A stretch of DNA of 9,642 nt, taken from positions 1-9,642 of the forward strand of contig SSGY01000099.1 in assembly GCA_008017145.1 (NCBI GenBank). The letters run 5' to 3'. This DNA is from Neisseriales bacterium (GTDB taxonomy: Bacteria > Pseudomonadota > Gammaproteobacteria > Burkholderiales > UBA11063). Position 1 is the first letter of the stretch, and each line of letters begins with the position of its first letter. A model generated the notes under the pieces. The model worked only from the letters and a program-made list of their open reading frames with translations. It was not told the DNA's origin and searched no databases. Position numbers and translations under genes: made by a program. Positions 1 through 7,956 of the stretch are shown here, in pieces.

Positions 1-73
1 AAGTAAAACCATTACCTAGATCACCAATTCCGTAGGCAATTTTTTCTTTGAGGGTAAGTTTTTTCTTAGTCAT
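1..73 (-). CDS. GPH-family sugar:cation symporter, N-terminal fragment
   Basis: Only the first 24 codons are inside the window; the gene runs off the left edge. They read MTKKKLTLKEKIAYGIGDLG followed by NGFT. The K-E-K-I-x-Y-G-x-G-D-x-G pattern is the characteristic start of glycoside-pentoside-hexuronide (GPH) symporters such as MelB, UidB and YicJ, which import glycosides or hexuronides with H+ or Na+ through 12 membrane helices in the inner membrane. The ATG at 73-71 shares its A with the TAA stop of the upstream GH31 gene (TAATG), so the two are very probably translationally coupled and co-transcribed. Only a weak GGA-type ribosome site precedes it, which fits coupling. A GH31 gene next to a GPH transporter recalls the E. 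coli yicJ-yicI pair. The family call rests on a short but distinctive stretch, and the substrate is unknown. Confidence 0.75.
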   Translation of the reverse strand, partial: MTKKKLTLKEKIAYGIGDLGNGFT

Positions 74-2571
74 TACATTCCAATCAAATCAAAATGGGCG
101 AAGCTAACAATAATTTGGCTATCGCAGTTTGGAAAAGCTAATTTTATTTCAACCGAGCCTTTGCGGTTGCTATAATACCATCCCTCTTGAGCCTCATCAA
201 ATTTAGCCCGATGCAAGAAATGCTGCAATTTATTACCATTGCTACTTAACCAGTAGGGACCTTTATCTTGGTTAATCAATTCCAGCTCTAGGTATTGCGT
301 TTGAGGTGCAATCTTGCCACTATGCTCAAAGTTAATCTGCGTTTGCTCGGCAGATTTAACGACACTGATCGTAGTTTGCGAATAGTTGCCATCTTTATAT
401 GCCTGAGATAATCCATCATCTTGATATAAGTTGAACGCACTGTTTTCACCTCCGATTAATAGCTTAAGATGCTTGAAGTAACCACTACGTAGACGTGCTT
501 CATCCCTTGTCAACGGAATTATTGCAGAATCACGAATAAATAATGGAATTGAACTTAGATCAACTGGGATTTCAATCTCTTGTCCACCAGCATATTTTTG
601 CATCGTATAAAAATCATACCAATTAGCGCCATTCGGCAAATACACTTTGCGACTAGTTGCCGATTCTTCAACCACATTTGCCACCAGTAAACTACTGCCA
701 AGCATGAAATCTACACTTTGTTCGTAAGTCATACAATCATGCTGGAATTCATAAAAAGTTGGGCGCATAATCGGATGCCCACTTTGGTGTGCTTGACGCA
801 TTAATGAATAAAAGTAGGGCATTAGGCGATAGCGTAGGTTAATTGCTTCACGAATTAGTGGTGTGTATTCCTGATACATCCACGGCTCAGTTACGGTATT
901 GTCGGTGTTGCAGGAATGAATTGAAAAACGCGGTTGGAAAACACCATTTTGCACCCACCGCACAAATAATTCAGCATCGGGATGTGGTCCCCAAAAGCCA
1001 CCAATATCACAACCATTATTGGCAACACCGGATAATCCCATACCTAAAATAGTCGCGATATTGAATTTTAAACTTTTCCATGAGGTGTAGTTATCTCCAG
1101 CCCAAGTTTGCGAATAACGTTGAATTCCGGCAAATCCACCACGATTAACCGAGTATGGGCGAATATTTGGATCGTGTTTTAACATTGCCTGATAACCAGT
1201 AAATGCCATTAAATTAGGTTGAATTGATTTGACTTGCGCAAGTTTAGCTAATTTACCATCGAAATTACAGCAGACATCGCGGTCGGTTAACGAATCATAC
1301 TCACAATTATCATTCCATAATGAAGTTACGCCATTGTTAAATAGTGAGCTAGTTAAATACTCACTCCACATTTTACGCGCTTGTGGATTGGTGAAATCAA
1401 CAAAAGAACCTAAGCCTCCCCACCAATAATCAACATATGGTTCTGAACTTTGTCCAGATTGCCCAATGAAGATTTTCTGGGCACTCATTGATGCATAATT
1501 GGGATTGGTTAGCAATACACCCGGTTTGATATTTGGTGTAGCTGGTGCACCATTTTCGTGCATTTGGCTAAAAAATTTACTTGGGTTGCTAAATTTGGTA
1601 TTATTCCACGTGAATAATTGGCGTTTATTGCTTGCATCAACTGTATAACCAGATGAGAGGTGAAAATTATCAATCGGAATCAATTCTTCACGGCAGGTTT
1701 TGACAAAATTAACAATTTCATCATCACAGTTTTCGGATAACTCTACATAGTACATGGTTGAACCAAGATAACCTAATGCGTAAATCGGTAACATTGCTGA
1801 TTTACCCGTGATATCAGTATAGTGTTCAACTACTTCGGCAATGCTCGGACCATTTAAAATGAACAAATCTAAGTCACCACCGTCGGCACAAAAATAACTA
1901 TAGCGGTGATGGTAGTTACTATGCTCAACACCCATATCAAATACTGATTCATAAGTATTGTGATAGAAAAATCCGACTGCCTGCTGCGTTTGACGGTTTA
2001 GCTTGATGTAAAATGGAATATGCTTGTATAAAGGATCACTGTGTTCTGGATCGTATCCCAGTGTATCTTTGGCATTTTGCACTAGTCTCCGGCGAAGTTT
2101 ATTGATAGCACCGGTTTTTTCACCAAAACCATAAAAACAGTCCTGTTCAATATCAATCTCAGTATAGTGACTAACGCGCCCCAGTTGGTCTTGAGCATAA
2201 GGACGTGACTTGAGGTCAGAATAAATCGTTTGTCCTGAGTTATTTTGCACTTGAATATAGTATGGTGATTTGTTAATAATGACTTGTAGAGTCTGTGTTT
2301 TTAGCGTTAAAGCTATTTCGTTTTCTTCAATAAGAGGAGCAAGCGCATTGATTCTTTGACGTTCACCTGTCAATAAATTATCAAAGCGATCATGCCACGC
2401 TGTGGTAGTTAAGATATAAGACTCTTCCAGAAATTCATTGGTGAATGAAGTACGGATGCGAATTATGTCATCAGTTAACAAATATATTTTGCAATAGCAG
2501 TTATCGATATTAAGCAAAATTGAATTGTCTGGGTTTTGTTGCCAGTTTATTAGTTGTTTAGGTAGTTTCAT
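73..2571 (-). CDS. GH31 family alpha-glycosidase (cytoplasmic)
   Basis: Predicted retaining alpha-glycosidase of family GH31, 832 residues. The order is an N-terminal beta-sandwich (about 1-250, with the conserved FYGFGEKTG at 147-154), a (beta/alpha)8 barrel (about 255-590) and C-terminal beta domains. The expected catalytic Asp pair is visible: nucleophile D421 in SLWNDNCEYD and acid/base D493 in QRYSQTWAGDN. RGGFAGIQRY and the later CDIGGF are also family hallmarks. The nucleophile motif is of the WNDxxE alpha-glucosidase type, not the KTDFGE type of YicI alpha-xylosidase. The barrel also has FHLSSGYT near 303-310, which occurs in a GH31 branch whose substrates I cannot assign; alpha-glucosidase or alpha-N-acetylgalactosaminidase are possible. 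No signal peptide is seen, so it should be cytoplasmic. I chose ATG 2571 over a TTG 15 bases upstream because GAGA lies close before the ATG and MKLPKQ looks like a normal start. It is third in a tight operon and overlaps the next symporter gene by one base. Confidence 0.93.
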   Translation of the reverse strand: MKLPKQLINWQQNPDNSILLNIDNCYCKIYLLTDDIIRIRTSFTNEFLEESYILTTTAWHDRFDNLLTGERQRINALAPLIEENEIALTLKTQTLQVIINKSPYYIQVQNNSGQTIYSDLKSRPYAQDQLGRVSHYTEIDIEQDCFYGFGEKTGAINKLRRRLVQNAKDTLGYDPEHSDPLYKHIPFYIKLNRQTQQAVGFFYHNTYESVFDMGVEHSNYHHRYSYFCADGGDLDLFILNGPSIAEVVEHYTDITGKSAMLPIYALGYLGSTMYYVELSENCDDEIVNFVKTCREELIPIDNFHLSSGYTVDASNKRQLFTWNNTKFSNPSKFFSQMHENGAPATPNIKPGVLLTNPNYASMSAQKIFIGQSGQSSEPYVDYWWGGLGSFVDFTNPQARKMWSEYLTSSLFNNGVTSLWNDNCEYDSLTDRDVCCNFDGKLAKLAQVKSIQPNLMAFTGYQAMLKHDPNIRPYSVNRGGFAGIQRYSQTWAGDNYTSWKSLKFNIATILGMGLSGVANNGCDIGGFWGPHPDAELFVRWVQNGVFQPRFSIHSCNTDNTVTEPWMYQEYTPLIREAINLRYRLMPYFYSLMRQAHQSGHPIMRPTFYEFQHDCMTYEQSVDFMLGSSLLVANVVEESATSRKVYLPNGANWYDFYTMQKYAGGQEIEIPVDLSSIPLFIRDSAIIPLTRDEARLRSGYFKHLKLLIGGENSAFNLYQDDGLSQAYKDGNYSQTTISVVKSAEQTQINFEHSGKIAPQTQYLELELINQDKGPYWLSSNGNKLQHFLHRAKFDEAQEGWYYSNRKGSVEIKLAFPNCDSQIIVSFAHFDLIGM

Positions 2572-2635
2572 TTTCTCGCAATACAAATAAAAATAAGTTA
2601 ATTTTAAATATCAAAATAATAAATAGTTTTTTTTA

Positions 2636-3871
2636 CTACGGTTGCTGATTGGCATTAGGCGCATTTCTATTTAGTAGCCCATAGGGCAGAATAAATAAAA
2701 ATAGTATTCCCAACGGTAATAGTACGCTTATTCCAACAGCATAAATTCCGCCATCAGAACCAAATAAACTGCCAACCAAGCGAGTTGATGCACTATCCGC
2801 GACAGCAACGATAATCATTAACATACTCATTATAATTGAATGGTCAACCGCTGGGATTTTACTTAACAAAGTTGAAGTAATTGTCGGATAAGTTGGGCCG
2901 ATGAATAAGCCTAATGCAGGCAACAAAAAAGCAACTATTGGAGCATTGAATATTGAAGTTACATCATGCCCGAGTCCAACTTTAAATAGAGTTAAAGCAA
3001 AAGCAATAAGCACAAACCCCACTATATAATTTATCAATAAGACATGATAAAATTTAAAGTACTTAAATAATACTCCACCAGTTAAGCGACCAATTGCAAT
3101 TGACATAACAAAAAAGCTACCAATTTGAATACTGATTGCCTCAGGTAATTGCAATACTTCATGATTGAAATTATGTAACCACGATCCCATTCCAACCTCA
3201 ATTAGTTCATAACAAACTAATAAAAATACAGCCATGAATACACGTGGTGTAAATAAATATTTAGGTAACTTACGTAACACCTGTAAGATATTTTCTGAAC
3301 GCTTTAGATCTACTGGCTTATGGTCAATTGAGTGTAATAAAAACAAGGCGGACATGATTGCACATACTGCTGCAATTACCCAAAAGGTATTTAACCAGCT
3401 ATTGCTATCATCTTTGGTAAAGAAAGAAAATAACCACATTCCAAACATGCTGGCAAACATATGCAGACCTTCCATGGTATTGATGAAGCTTGCATGTTCA
3501 GCTTGATTTTTGGTTACCAAACTTACCATAGAGTAACAGCCCACATTAATTGTTACATAGGCAACTCCAACTAACAGCATAAATAAGCGAATTGTCCAGA
3601 TGGAATCAATAATAGGTTGCAGTGCGGCAACAAGGGCAACACCCAAAAAAGCAATTCCGATTGGGCGGCGATATCCAAATTTTAGAAACAACGTAAAGAT
3701 TAGAAAGGCAGCACAAACCCGAGTTAAATTGAAATACACTTCTAGTGTTCCTGCTGATGCGTGATCTACATGATAGTAGTTAACTCCCTGCATGATAAAA
3801 ATAGGAAAACCGCAAGTTAGAAAACTCAAGCAAAAAAAGGATAAAATTATTTTAATTTTAGCTAATTTCAT
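2636..3871 (-). CDS. MFS permease, FHS (FucP/TsgA-like) type
   Basis: A 411-residue inner-membrane protein with about 12 hydrophobic helices (first at roughly 7-29) and a polar central linker around 181-207 (SIDHKPVDLKRSE). This is the usual size and two-times-six layout of the major facilitator superfamily. The GLFIGPTYPTI segment at 321-331 resembles the conserved F-P-T-I motif of the fucose:H+ symporter (FHS) family. SIAIGRLTGG at 257-266 is the R-x-x-G motif at the start of the second half, and NTMEGLHMFASMFG at 131-144 carries an acidic residue in a helix where FucP has a proton-coupling Glu. It likely imports a sugar or small glycoside by proton symport. The start ATG lies 3 nt after the TAG of the upstream glycosidase, and its ribosome site AAAAGGA is formed by that gene's last Lys-Arg codons, so translation should be coupled. 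Substrate unknown. Confidence 0.85.
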   Translation of the reverse strand: MKLAKIKIILSFFCLSFLTCGFPIFIMQGVNYYHVDHASAGTLEVYFNLTRVCAAFLIFTLFLKFGYRRPIGIAFLGVALVAALQPIIDSIWTIRLFMLLVGVAYVTINVGCYSMVSLVTKNQAEHASFINTMEGLHMFASMFGMWLFSFFTKDDSNSWLNTFWVIAAVCAIMSALFLLHSIDHKPVDLKRSENILQVLRKLPKYLFTPRVFMAVFLLVCYELIEVGMGSWLHNFNHEVLQLPEAISIQIGSFFVMSIAIGRLTGGVLFKYFKFYHVLLINYIVGFVLIAFALTLFKVGLGHDVTSIFNAPIVAFLLPALGLFIGPTYPTITSTLLSKIPAVDHSIIMSMLMIIVAVADSASTRLVGSLFGSDGGIYAVGISVLLPLGILFLFILPYGLLNRNAPNANQQP

Positions 3872-3874
3872 GCG

Positions 3875-6514
3875 CTATATCCTTTTAATTAAGATATTAA
3901 ATTTACTACATTCACTAGAGTTTGGTAGCTCCAGCCAATATGCTATTTTGCTAAAAGTTGTTTTGCTTTGAGCTATTTGATCGTTAATGTAACATTCAAA
4001 TTTGTTCCAGTTGCTGGGAACTACAAATAGTACTAATGATGGCTTATTTGTAAATTTTTGTACTCTAAATGAAACATAATCTTTTGAATTCGTTTGTTCC
4101 AATAATGAGCAGTCTAAGCCAAGATTAATCCGATACGGGGTGTAATATGCATGAAACCAATTGATTTGAGGACATGATAGTCCGCTAAAATTGGACCAGC
4201 CTGCACCTCGTCCAGTTTCAATTACAAAATGCTCTAAGCTACGATAGCTCAAACCACATTCTTGTTCCCAGATGTCTAATGCTGTTTTGGCAATCTTATC
4301 TGCAAATTCGTGTTGTATATGGTCAAACATAGCTTTCCAAAAGAACCATTGATGTGAAAACCAAATAGTTCCATTCCAGTATCCATCATTGCAATAATAA
4401 CTAGCGGTTTGTGATACCGCACTAAGACCAATTGGCGAAAATATTTCGGCTGGATTTTGTAAGTGTCTCAACATGCTACTAGTTTGATGCTCGTTACTAG
4501 TATCGCTTATAAGCGGGTATAAACCATCCAAACCTTGGTTAAAGTTAGAGTCATCTGGTGCGGTTAATTTAGTTATGGCGTTTCCATCTGAGTCATGCAT
4601 AACATAACTATAGTAACCACACTCATTATCCCAGCTATATTTATTTAAATTGGATGATAGTGTTTGTATATCATTAGTTAATTCATTAATAACATTATTG
4701 TAACTATCAACAATCATAGCAAATTTTAATAGTATCTTTGCCGCTCTAATCACATGAGCGGTGGTAATAACTGGTGTTACATACCTAATTATGTTATTGT
4801 CATGGCAATGTTTTTGAGCCGGGTAATCATCCCAACCACCTGAATTATAAAAATAACTCCACGTTTGTAATAATCCGCTTTTAAAGCGATTGGTATCGCT
4901 ACTTCCCACGCTACCTCTTAAGAAACGATAATATTGTAATAAACTGGTGAAAACGCTGCTAATAAAGGTTATGTCTGATGATTTATTAAATATTTCATTG
5001 GCAAGATAAAACTGAACGGGTACAGGGGAACCATGATGTATAAATTTATTTTCAGCACCTTTAGAGGTTAGATAGACCCGCAAATTTTCTTTAGCTCGCT
5101 CAATATCAAGTTCTAATAAACCAAGGCCAATAAAGCCAGAATCCCAAGTATATAAACAATCCCACCAGCGACCAGGTGTACTATGGCGTATATATTTGCC
5201 ACAGGTATAAACTGGGTAAACTACATTGCTTAGCATAGTCGCAGATATAATTTGCTGTCCAAGCGTAACTGGTGCGTATTCCTTTGCTAATTGGTGAAAA
5301 TCTTTTTGTAGGTGATTTAGCGTAGTTTTTTCTAATTTGCTAATTACGTCGGCATAACTGCCGCAGGTCACTAAACCATAAATATCATGTTGATGATTTG
5401 CTTTAACATTTAATGGGCGTAAATACCAATTAGTGTAATGATGCTCTCCGAGCTTGTCTATCATTTTTCTTTGCACATGCTCATTGGCATTTTTTGCAAA
5501 AAAGGTGTCTAAGTTATCACTAATAAACTCACGTAATTCATAATCTTCCGCAAAAAAATTAATGCCATAATATTGCGGTATTTGAGGGTACTTTAATATA
5601 TATGTGTCGTTAAGCTTAATTATTTCTGGAGTTGTATCCAGATTGAGTAATTCAAATGTAGTTTTGTCAATACAGTTTTCATTGCCAATTAATAGCCCAT
5701 CGAGATAAAATGTATTACTTTCATTAGCAATCAAGGTAATTTGCTGATAGTTCCGATCGACTTTAGCTAATGATATTAAGGTTGGTTCATCATTTTTTGG
5801 TAATTGGAGTAGTTGTTTATTATTGTCTAGCTTTAGCGTAACAGAAGTATCATGAGTGGAGTGATAGCGTAATTTAATGATATTACCACTAGTTATAGAT
5901 AAATCATAAGTAACACTATCACCACTTGAATGAGCAAACTCTATACGGCTACCATTTACATAACCATCTTCAAGTGTTTCGTATTTAAATTTTCCATCAG
6001 GATTTAGGTTGTCTGTAGGTAATACTTCATTGGTAATGTATTTTATATACTGATTAGAATTAATCCATGCTACATTCTTGGCAAGATTAACGATTGCTGG
6101 TTGCAGATAATTGTCTGGTTCATACTCTTTTTTGCCCGCAAAATGGATTGATGCTAAAAAGTGTAGCGCTAACGTTTGCGAAACATTTGTATTATTAACA
6201 AAATTGGCTTTAAATGCTTGTGTATTCTCATCATGAAGTAAATAATCAACATCACAAAAGACTAAATCTTTCCATTCAATCATATGACGAAATTTATAAT
6301 GAGTGAGACGGGTATTAGCGTACCACGGAAAGTGATTGGTTTCAAACATCACATTAGGTAATTCTGTTTTGCGTCGGTATACTCCGGGAAAAATACTTAA
6401 ATCAAATCTAATGCCATGAATTTTATCGGAAATATGTGATACACCAATATATTTTTTGGTGTATGGTCCCCATTGAGGTAACAAGTTTAAATCGTGTTCT
6501 ATTCGATCAGTCAT
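3875..6514 (-). CDS. GH63-like (MGH1-like) (alpha/alpha)6-barrel glycosidase
   Basis: Predicted inverting glycoside hydrolase of 879 residues, cytoplasmic by lack of a signal peptide. Residues 1 to about 400 are beta-rich and poorly recognisable. About 410-800 look like an (alpha/alpha)6 barrel of the GH63/GH37/mannosylglycerate-hydrolase group. Visible hallmarks are RWWDCLYTWDSGF (449-461, with D458 at the position of the general acid), GGWDDYP (559-565, substrate-site loop), GYWNGTIWFSHQWFFW (711-726, equivalent to the GYWRGxIW motif) and VIETGRGAGWSNFSG (764-778, with E766 as candidate general base). The tail from 800 to 879 is a further small beta domain. Known relatives cleave alpha-glucosides or mannosylglycerate/glucosylglycerate; I cannot pick a substrate. 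The ATG at 6514 has a modest AAGAG ribosome site about 7 nt upstream. It is first of the tight group followed by the MFS, GH31 and GPH genes, which suggests sequential trimming of an imported oligosaccharide. By eye it seems more AT-rich than uxuA. Confidence 0.8.
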   Translation of the reverse strand: MTDRIEHDLNLLPQWGPYTKKYIGVSHISDKIHGIRFDLSIFPGVYRRKTELPNVMFETNHFPWYANTRLTHYKFRHMIEWKDLVFCDVDYLLHDENTQAFKANFVNNTNVSQTLALHFLASIHFAGKKEYEPDNYLQPAIVNLAKNVAWINSNQYIKYITNEVLPTDNLNPDGKFKYETLEDGYVNGSRIEFAHSSGDSVTYDLSITSGNIIKLRYHSTHDTSVTLKLDNNKQLLQLPKNDEPTLISLAKVDRNYQQITLIANESNTFYLDGLLIGNENCIDKTTFELLNLDTTPEIIKLNDTYILKYPQIPQYYGINFFAEDYELREFISDNLDTFFAKNANEHVQRKMIDKLGEHHYTNWYLRPLNVKANHQHDIYGLVTCGSYADVISKLEKTTLNHLQKDFHQLAKEYAPVTLGQQIISATMLSNVVYPVYTCGKYIRHSTPGRWWDCLYTWDSGFIGLGLLELDIERAKENLRVYLTSKGAENKFIHHGSPVPVQFYLANEIFNKSSDITFISSVFTSLLQYYRFLRGSVGSSDTNRFKSGLLQTWSYFYNSGGWDDYPAQKHCHDNNIIRYVTPVITTAHVIRAAKILLKFAMIVDSYNNVINELTNDIQTLSSNLNKYSWDNECGYYSYVMHDSDGNAITKLTAPDDSNFNQGLDGLYPLISDTSNEHQTSSMLRHLQNPAEIFSPIGLSAVSQTASYYCNDGYWNGTIWFSHQWFFWKAMFDHIQHEFADKIAKTALDIWEQECGLSYRSLEHFVIETGRGAGWSNFSGLSCPQINWFHAYYTPYRINLGLDCSLLEQTNSKDYVSFRVQKFTNKPSLVLFVVPSNWNKFECYINDQIAQSKTTFSKIAYWLELPNSSECSKFNILIKRI

Positions 6515-6567
6515 ATTAGCTCTTAAAATTATTGATAGAGTTGTAAGTAATTGCCTAATAAATATAA

Positions 6568-6598
6568 ATTATAATAAGCCTTTTTTGAAATCCGACAA
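6568..6598 (-). promoter_or_regulatory. candidate promoter for the glycosidase-transporter operon
   Basis: Read on the minus strand, a perfect TATAAT (6573-6568) is preceded by TTGTCG (6598-6593) with a 19-nt spacer, which is longer than ideal. It sits in the 142-nt gap between the uxuA stop and the GH63-like start, about 54 nt upstream of the ATG. I see no intrinsic terminator in this gap, so read-through from uxuA is also possible and this promoter may be secondary. No clear operator or CRP site is visible here. Confidence 0.35.
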
Positions 6599-6656
6599 AG
6601 TTCAAGATTCAAAGGCGATGAGTATACTAATTAGCATCTACCTACAGCTCAATATA

Positions 6657-7838
6657 TTAAATATCAAAAGTACGAATAGCTAATTCCATACCTTTTAGCT
6701 CTGCAATTCCTTTCATTCGCCCAATACATGAGTAGCCAGGGTTGCTTTTTTTGCGTTGATCATCCAGCATTTGATGCCCGTGATCAGGACGAATGATAAT
6801 TTCGTTGCCAGTTTGTTGCTCAACATCAAGTACTGCTTTGACTAGTTTAGCCAGATTGGTGCTTCCTGCAATATGTTCATCTTCATAAAAGCTGCCATCA
6901 GCTTCACGTTTTACACTGCGTAAATGAACGAAAGGAATACGTTCACCCCAAGTGCGAATAAATTTCTCTAGGTTATTGTCTGCGCTCACACCCAGTGAAC
7001 CAGCACAAATGTTTAAACCACAGTTTTTGCTGCTAAACTGTTGCATAAGTAAACTGATATCATGTTCATTACTTAATATTCTCGGTAAGCCAAACATTGG
7101 ACGTGGTGGATCATCAGGATGAATTGCAACCCGCACACCACAATCATCGGCAACTGGCAAAATTTCTTTTAGAAAGGCAAATAAATTACTGCGGAGTTTG
7201 TCGGCATTTATTTCACGATATTGATTAAGTGCATCTTTGAATTGATCGAGAGTAAAACTTTCTTCGGCACCAGGAAGTCCAGCAATGATATTTTTAATTA
7301 ACCGTTGCTTGGTTACTTCCGTCATTGAAGCATAAACTTCCTGTGCTTTGGTTTGCTCCTCAGGGGTATAATAATTTGCGGCATTATCACGTTTAAGGAT
7401 AAATAAATCAAATGCAGCAAATTCAAAATAGTCAAAGCGAAGTGCTAATACGCCATTTGGCAAACGATAAGCCAAGTCAGTTCGCGTCCAGTCTATTATT
7501 GGCATAAAGTTGTAAATAACAATTTTAATCCCGCATTCTGCTAAATTACGGATACTTTGTTTGTAGTTTTCAATGTATTGTAGGTAATTGCCTGTGCGTT
7601 TTTTAATGTCTTCATGAACTGGAACACTTTCTACAATGCTCCAGCGTAAATTGGTTGCTTCATCATTTACCTGATCCCACTCCACTTCATGTTGTCGCTT
7701 TTTTATCTCTTCGATACTCCAAATTTGCCCATTTGGAATGTGGTGTAATGCTGATACAATATCAGTTGCACCTGTTTGTCGTACATCTTGAATTGAAACG
7801 GGGTCTTGTGGACCAAACCAACGCCAGCTATATTTCAT
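6657..7838 (-). CDS. uxuA: mannonate dehydratase
   Basis: D-mannonate dehydratase (EC 4.2.1.8) converts D-mannonate to 2-keto-3-deoxygluconate in the cytoplasmic glucuronate branch of hexuronate catabolism. The 393 residues match E. coli UxuA as I remember it along nearly the whole length: WRWFGPQDPVSIQDVRQTGA, ALHHIPNG, ESVPVHEDIK, YNFMPIIDWTRTDL, NIIAGLPGAEE and NPGYSCIGR. The metal and active-site residues of the family are present: H240 in AIHPDDPPRP, C278 in NICAGS, H305 in VHLRS, and D352/H353 in RPDHGHQMLDD. Around 48-64 there are some seven extra residues compared with the E. coli protein (from memory), a difference seen in a surface region. ATG 7838 has a good AGAGG ribosome site about 7 nt upstream. 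It has its own promoter and a LacI-type operator. UxaC and UxuB, needed to make mannonate from glucuronate, are not in the window. Confidence 0.97.
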   Translation of the reverse strand: MKYSWRWFGPQDPVSIQDVRQTGATDIVSALHHIPNGQIWSIEEIKKRQHEVEWDQVNDEATNLRWSIVESVPVHEDIKKRTGNYLQYIENYKQSIRNLAECGIKIVIYNFMPIIDWTRTDLAYRLPNGVLALRFDYFEFAAFDLFILKRDNAANYYTPEEQTKAQEVYASMTEVTKQRLIKNIIAGLPGAEESFTLDQFKDALNQYREINADKLRSNLFAFLKEILPVADDCGVRVAIHPDDPPRPMFGLPRILSNEHDISLLMQQFSSKNCGLNICAGSLGVSADNNLEKFIRTWGERIPFVHLRSVKREADGSFYEDEHIAGSTNLAKLVKAVLDVEQQTGNEIIIRPDHGHQMLDDQRKKSNPGYSCIGRMKGIAELKGMELAIRTFDI

Positions 7839-7872
7839 ATTAATGCCTCTTTATGTGTGTTAATTTCTAATG

Positions 7873-7886
7873 TGTTAACGTTAACA
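7873..7886. promoter_or_regulatory. LacI/GalR-type operator upstream of uxuA
   Basis: TGTTAACGTTAACA is a perfect 14-bp palindrome with the central CG step typical of LacI-family operators. It lies 35 nt upstream of the uxuA start codon and just downstream of the extended -10 element, about +6 to +19 from the predicted start of transcription, a good place for a repressor to block RNA polymerase. No LacI-family gene is in the window, so the regulator and its inducer (perhaps a hexuronate intermediate) are unknown. Confidence 0.6.
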
Positions 7887-7898
7887 TTTGATGTCAAT

Positions 7899-7929
7899 AT
7901 TCTACCATGTTTGTACTGTTTTTACTCAA
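7899..7929 (-). promoter_or_regulatory. uxuA promoter (extended -10)
   Basis: On the minus strand TGGTAGAAT (7907-7899) is an extended -10 element (TG-N-TAGAAT). A TTGAGT (7929-7924) lies 19 nt upstream as a loose -35, which is tolerable for an extended -10 promoter. Transcription would start near 7892, giving an untranslated leader of roughly 53 nt that contains the palindromic operator. A consensus TTGACA at 7897-7892 lacks an acceptable -10 downstream and is a weaker alternative; the operator would block it too. Confidence 0.45.
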
Positions 7930-7956
7930 GATACGATGCTGCACCGCGGCAATAAT

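Noticed and set aside
843..1429. Plus-strand open frames opposite the GH31 gene, and similar ones opposite the permease, uxuA and the ATPase
   Set aside because: They are antisense shadows of well-supported genes with no family resemblance or ribosome sites.
2572..2586. TTG start extending the GH31 protein by five residues
   Set aside because: The ATG at 2571 gives a natural N-terminus and has a nearby GAGA sequence; the TTG has no better ribosome site.
6577..6617. Imperfect inverted repeat (TTTGAATC / GATTTCAAA on the minus strand) after uxuA
   Set aside because: The stem is A/T-rich with a bulge and a loop of a dozen bases or more, and no U-run follows; not a convincing intrinsic terminator.
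6617..6638. GATG...CATC dyad with AGTATACT and CTAATTAG inside, downstream of uxuA
   Set aside because: Short, AT-rich and without a T-tract; it does not qualify as a terminator and has no recognised operator pattern.
7892..7897. Consensus TTGACA upstream of uxuA as the main -35
   Set aside because: The -10 at the proper spacing would be CACATT or ACATTA, which is poor compared with the extended -10 TGGTAGAAT just upstream.
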